Source of the DNA: Synechococcales cyanobacterium 340R_concoct_173_sub
GTDB taxonomy: Bacteria > Cyanobacteriota > Cyanobacteriia > Leptolyngbyales > Leptolyngbyaceae
Direction: 5' to 3'
Length of the DNA: 8,600 bases
NCBI GenBank assembly: GCA_025354065.1
Contig: JANXNM010000776.1
Coordinates: forward strand, 1 to 8,600
In this document: positions 5,850-8,600 of the stretch, in pieces
Position numbering within the stretch: the first letter of the stretch is position 1
Layout of the letters: each line of letters begins with the position of its first letter
Notes under the pieces: generated by a model
What the model was told of the DNA's origin: nothing
The model's input: the letters and a program-made list of their open reading frames with translations, nothing else
Database searches by the model: none
Translations under genes and position numbers: made by a program

Positions 5850-8600
5850 ATGCCTACTTCTGACACCACTAATAATTCCTTTGCAACTGCCACTCAACTG
5901 ACCGGAATCAACAACTCTGTTCAAGGCGCGGTCGATCAGGTTCTTAATAGTTCAACTAACCCTCTTGACTTCTACCGCTTCAAGCTTTCAGGTAGTAGTA
6001 CTAATCTAAGGTTGAATGTCACAGGAATTAAAGGTGATGTCAAGCTTTCATTGTTCAAAGCATCGTCTGAGGCTACGCCCGATCTTAGTCCGATACAAAT
6101 CTCTCTCCGTGCTGAAAATAAAGGCACAATCTCTGAGTCTTACAACTCGACTTCAGATACCACATTAGCTGACCTTACATCTGGTACTTACTATGTGAAA
6201 ATTGAGCGATCGGGGCTTGTTCTAGTTGATTCGACTTACAGTCTAGACGTGTTTGCAAGTAGCAGTCAAAAAACTGTAAGTGCGCTTTGGCGTAATCCCT
6301 CAGGTGGACTGGCTTCCTGGCAGCTTGCAGGAGGAACTGTTGAGGCTAAAGGCATATTTGATGCGACTGTTGCACCAGCAGGATCTCAACTGGTTGGGAC
6401 AGCAGACTTCGACGCTGATGGTATTGATGACATTCTTTGGAAAGATACTGCTAGAAATCAGTTTTTCATCTGGTTCATGGAGAATGGAACTGTCCGCAAA
6501 GATGCGTTGAATACATATCTTGTAGATAGCACCATCACAGCTCTAGCTCCGAAAGATAGTAATTGGAAGATTGTTGGAGTAGAAGATATTGATAAAGATG
6601 GATCGACTGATCTGCTTTTAAGGAACCAGATCACTGGAGAAATGAATGCCTGGTTTATGAAAGGTAATGTATTAGTTAGTGACGTAAATCTTACGAATGG
6701 ATTCCGTTTGTATTCTGATTGGCAGATCTCAGGATTTTTAAATGGTCGTGTTCTTTGGCGTAACACAAATAGTAATGCCGTTGTAACTTGGGATATTGAT
6801 CGAAGTGGAATTAAGCTTGGACAGCTTGTGCTGCAAGCCCCTATTTCTCAGGATTGGAAGGTTGTTGCATTTAGAGACTTTAATAATGATGGTATCGCTG
6901 ATGTTTTGTGGCGAAATTCCCAATCGGAAACGATCGTTTTTTGGAAGATGAAAAATACATTTGAAACACAACCTCAAGGGATGGGGTACCAAGTCTCAAA
7001 CAATTACCGAATCTCAGCGATCGCCGACTTTACGGGAGATGGACGACCTGATGTTCTCTTTTGGAACGGGAAAACGACACAAGTCGATCCTGCTGCTGGG
7101 GGAGCTATTGTCCTTTGGGAGACTTTGTCAGATGGACTTACTATTAAAGGGAGTCTTGTTAAGCAAGCAACTCTGGATTCCAATATTACTAAAGATTTGA
7201 ATATTCAGTATGAAGGATTTTCTGTTGAGTTAGTTAAAGACTTAGATGAAGACGGTAAGGCTGACATTTTATGGCGTGATCAAAATAATGGGCAAACAGT
7301 GTTCTGGAAAATGAACGGGGATGTTTTAGTTGACAGCAAAGCGTTGGAAGTTGTTTTACTGTCTTCCGCCATGCCTGGAATTCAGTATGATGGTTTCAGA
7401 ACGACTAATTCTTTGAATGCAACTACTAAGAAAAGACCTCAATTCACCGCAGGGCTTTCTGTACCGCAGGCATTTGATTTGGGAGTTTTAGATGGGTCTG
7501 GAAGTTTTCTCGATCGAATTGGTGGTAATAGCACAACAGATCGGAGCGACTGGTATAAGTTTACGATAGAAACATCAAGTCTTCTTACAGGTATAAATGT
7601 AATATCGACTCCTGGTGCTATGCAAACTAAGGTTTATGCAAAAGGATCGAATCTCACACCCACTACCGTTAGCGACTTAAATCTTGTTTCTGACGCAAAT
7701 TTACTTAATGTTTTTGAACCCAATACGTATTACATCAATGTGGTTTTTGATCAAACTTATGCAACTCCCGGAACTCCATTGCCTTACACCCTAAATATCA
7801 CCGGACGACTGGGAATTACTAATTTAAGCTTGACGAATAGTACGATCACACCCGATAAATTGTCCCTCGCGCTAGATGTAAGCTCGGCTAATAACAAAGT
7901 CACGATCGCAGGCTACCAACTAGAAAATACTGGTGACTTTGCGGCGAACAACGTTACTGTGGCTTACTACTTATCAAAAGATGGAGTACTCAATATTGGA
8001 GGTTCTACTGGCGACCTTCTTTTAACTCAGATTTCATCTGTTGGAACAGTGGCAAAGGGTGTGGCAGAGAAAGTCACAAATGGAGTCGTCACCACTCCAG
8101 GCGTTTCTACTAAGGCTAATGTCGCCTCGATCGTGCTAACTCTACCAGGTAAAAATGATGTTTATTGGAGTGGACAAAGTGGCTCCAATTATCAGATTAT
8201 TGCCGTGGTTAACCCCGAGAACCCAACCAGAGCAGTGCTTAATGAACGCAAGTTTGATGACAATGCGAAAGCATCCACCGCTATAACTATCTCGGGTCTC
8301 GGAAACCCTGATTTGACAGGCGGCGGTTTTACAGGTGGTAGCACTAGTATTTCAAATACAGGTCTAGCAACTGGATCATTCACCATTAAAAATATCGGTG
8401 GTGTTCCTTCCATAGCTCAAAAGGTATCATTTTACTTCTCGACTGATGCAAACTTCGATAAGAGTGCTGATTTATTCCTAGGGAATGTCTCACTTACTCC
8501 AATTCAAGGAAATGGGAGCTTGCCGGGAAGTTATAGTTTCTCACTCTTCCAAACTGATACGACTGACCCTAGTGTTCGGAATGAATTTGTTCAGTATTGG
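5850..8600 (+). CDS. Large PPC / FG-GAP-VCBS propeller / CARDB modular protein, probably secreted (partial)
   Basis: 917 codons are visible from ATG 5850 with no stop; the gene runs off the right edge. AAGG lies 10 nt before the ATG. Residues about 5-136 resemble a PPC (bacterial pre-peptidase C-terminal) beta-sandwich, with DFYRFKLSG at 40-48 and SGTYYVKIER at 111-120. Residues about 143-515 form seven repeat units of the FG-GAP/VCBS type (listed separately). A second PPC-like domain spans about 534-651 (DWYKFTIE at 567-574, EPNTYYINVVFD at 623-634). Two CARDB-like Ig folds follow: about 653-815 (GYQLENTGDFAANNVTVAYYLS) and 818 to the edge (SFTIKNIGG, FYFSTDANFD). There is no signal peptide or membrane segment. 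Cyanobacterial proteins with this make-up often end in RTX or similar C-terminal signals and leave by type I secretion, but that end is not visible. Likely a calcium-stabilised surface or matrix protein; no catalytic domain is seen, and binding target is unknown. Confidence 0.85.
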   Translation, partial: MPTSDTTNNSFATATQLTGINNSVQGAVDQVLNSSTNPLDFYRFKLSGSSTNLRLNVTGIKGDVKLSLFKASSEATPDLSPIQISLRAENKGTISESYNSTSDTTLADLTSGTYYVKIERSGLVLVDSTYSLDVFASSSQKTVSALWRNPSGGLASWQLAGGTVEAKGIFDATVAPAGSQLVGTADFDADGIDDILWKDTARNQFFIWFMENGTVRKDALNTYLVDSTITALAPKDSNWKIVGVEDIDKDGSTDLLLRNQITGEMNAWFMKGNVLVSDVNLTNGFRLYSDWQISGFLNGRVLWRNTNSNAVVTWDIDRSGIKLGQLVLQAPISQDWKVVAFRDFNNDGIADVLWRNSQSETIVFWKMKNTFETQPQGMGYQVSNNYRISAIADFTGDGRPDVLFWNGKTTQVDPAAGGAIVLWETLSDGLTIKGSLVKQATLDSNITKDLNIQYEGFSVELVKDLDEDGKADILWRDQNNGQTVFWKMNGDVLVDSKALEVVLLSSAMPGIQYDGFRTTNSLNATTKKRPQFTAGLSVPQAFDLGVLDGSGSFLDRIGGNSTTDRSDWYKFTIETSSLLTGINVISTPGAMQTKVYAKGSNLTPTTVSDLNLVSDANLLNVFEPNTYYINVVFDQTYATPGTPLPYTLNITGRLGITNLSLTNSTITPDKLSLALDVSSANNKVTIAGYQLENTGDFAANNVTVAYYLSKDGVLNIGGSTGDLLLTQISSVGTVAKGVAEKVTNGVVTTPGVSTKANVASIVLTLPGKNDVYWSGQSGSNYQIIAVVNPENPTRAVLNERKFDDNAKASTAITISGLGNPDLTGGGFTGGSTSISNTGLATGSFTIKNIGGVPSIAQKVSFYFSTDANFDKSADLFLGNVSLTPIQGNGSLPGSYSFSLFQTDTTDPSVRNEFVQYW
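6276..7394 (+). repeat. Seven FG-GAP/VCBS-type protein repeats forming a probable beta-propeller
   Basis: The recurring pattern is D-x-D-x-D-G-x-x-D, then I/V-L-W-R-N, about 8 residues, and x-x-W-x-M-x-x-G. Five calcium-type loops are intact, at residues 186-194, 246-254, 343-351, 393-401 and 464-472. The loop-less units are the first (ALWRNPSGGLASWQLAGG, about 145-162) and the fourth (GRVLWRNTNSNAVVTWDI, about 299-316). Unit six is lengthened by an insertion rich in Gly and Ala (about 409-419). Seven units match the blade number of integrin-alpha-like propellers. The DNA copies have diverged, so this is a protein-level repeat, not a recent tandem duplication. Confidence 0.75.

Noticed and set aside
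6458..6992. Two minus-strand frames (6458-6766 and 6738-6992)
   Set aside because: Both lie opposite the propeller repeats of the 917-codon plus-strand gene and have no coding character of their own.
8192..8413. 73-codon minus-strand frame rich in V and P
   Set aside because: It is antisense to the CARDB-like domain. The hydrophobic Pro/Val pattern arises from the complement of Gly/Thr/Asn codons.
1..8600. CRISPR array, tRNA or rRNA gene, insertion sequence
   Set aside because: No regularly spaced direct repeats, cloverleaf with CCA-like end, rRNA core sequence, transposase or terminal inverted repeats were noticed while reading both strands.

Overview
The window looks like chromosomal DNA of a cyanobacterium, probably filamentous or Leptolyngbya-like. 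Four perfect GCGATCGC octamers (HIP1) occur, at 4082, 5120, 5269 and 7017, along with many one-off variants such as GCGATCGG and GCGATCGT. The leucyl-tRNA synthetase and the receiver-GAF regulator also read like cyanobacterial family members. Shine-Dalgarno sites are weak or absent before several genes, which is common in that phylum. The genus assignment is a guess.

Layout from left to right. (1) 1-615, minus strand: the first 205 codons of a gene that runs off the left edge. It encodes a phospholipase D-like (HKD) nuclease-type domain of the kind usually fused to a helicase. (2) 782-3352, minus: leuS, complete, most likely starting at GTG 3352 rather than at the TTG 15 bases upstream. (3) 3353-3819: a gene-poor stretch with a possible leuS promoter and, on the plus strand at 3560-3769, a small open frame broken by one in-frame TGA. 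A good Rho-independent terminator for the next minus-strand gene lies inside the 3' end of that broken frame. (4) 3820-4773, minus: a response regulator with a receiver domain followed by a GAF-like domain and no DNA-binding output. (5) 4917-5570, plus: a CobO/BtuR-type corrinoid adenosyltransferase, divergent from the regulator across 143 bases. (6) 5571-5849: an intergenic region with several small hairpins, a candidate promoter and a perfect 8-bp inverted repeat. (7) 5850 to the right edge, plus: at least 917 codons of a large extracellular-type modular protein. Its order is a PPC-like domain, a seven-unit FG-GAP/VCBS beta-propeller, a second PPC-like domain and two CARDB-like Ig folds. It has no N-terminal signal peptide.

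The genes do not form one pathway. leuS is translation housekeeping, cobO is vitamin B12 metabolism or salvage, the regulator is signalling, the left-edge gene is nucleic-acid processing or possibly defence, and the right-edge gene is probably secreted. No multi-gene undescribed system is visible. The points most worth a second look are the small frame with an in-frame TGA, the seven-bladed propeller protein, the HKD-helicase fragment, and two promoters that each carry a perfect inverted repeat starting 6 nt after the -10 box.
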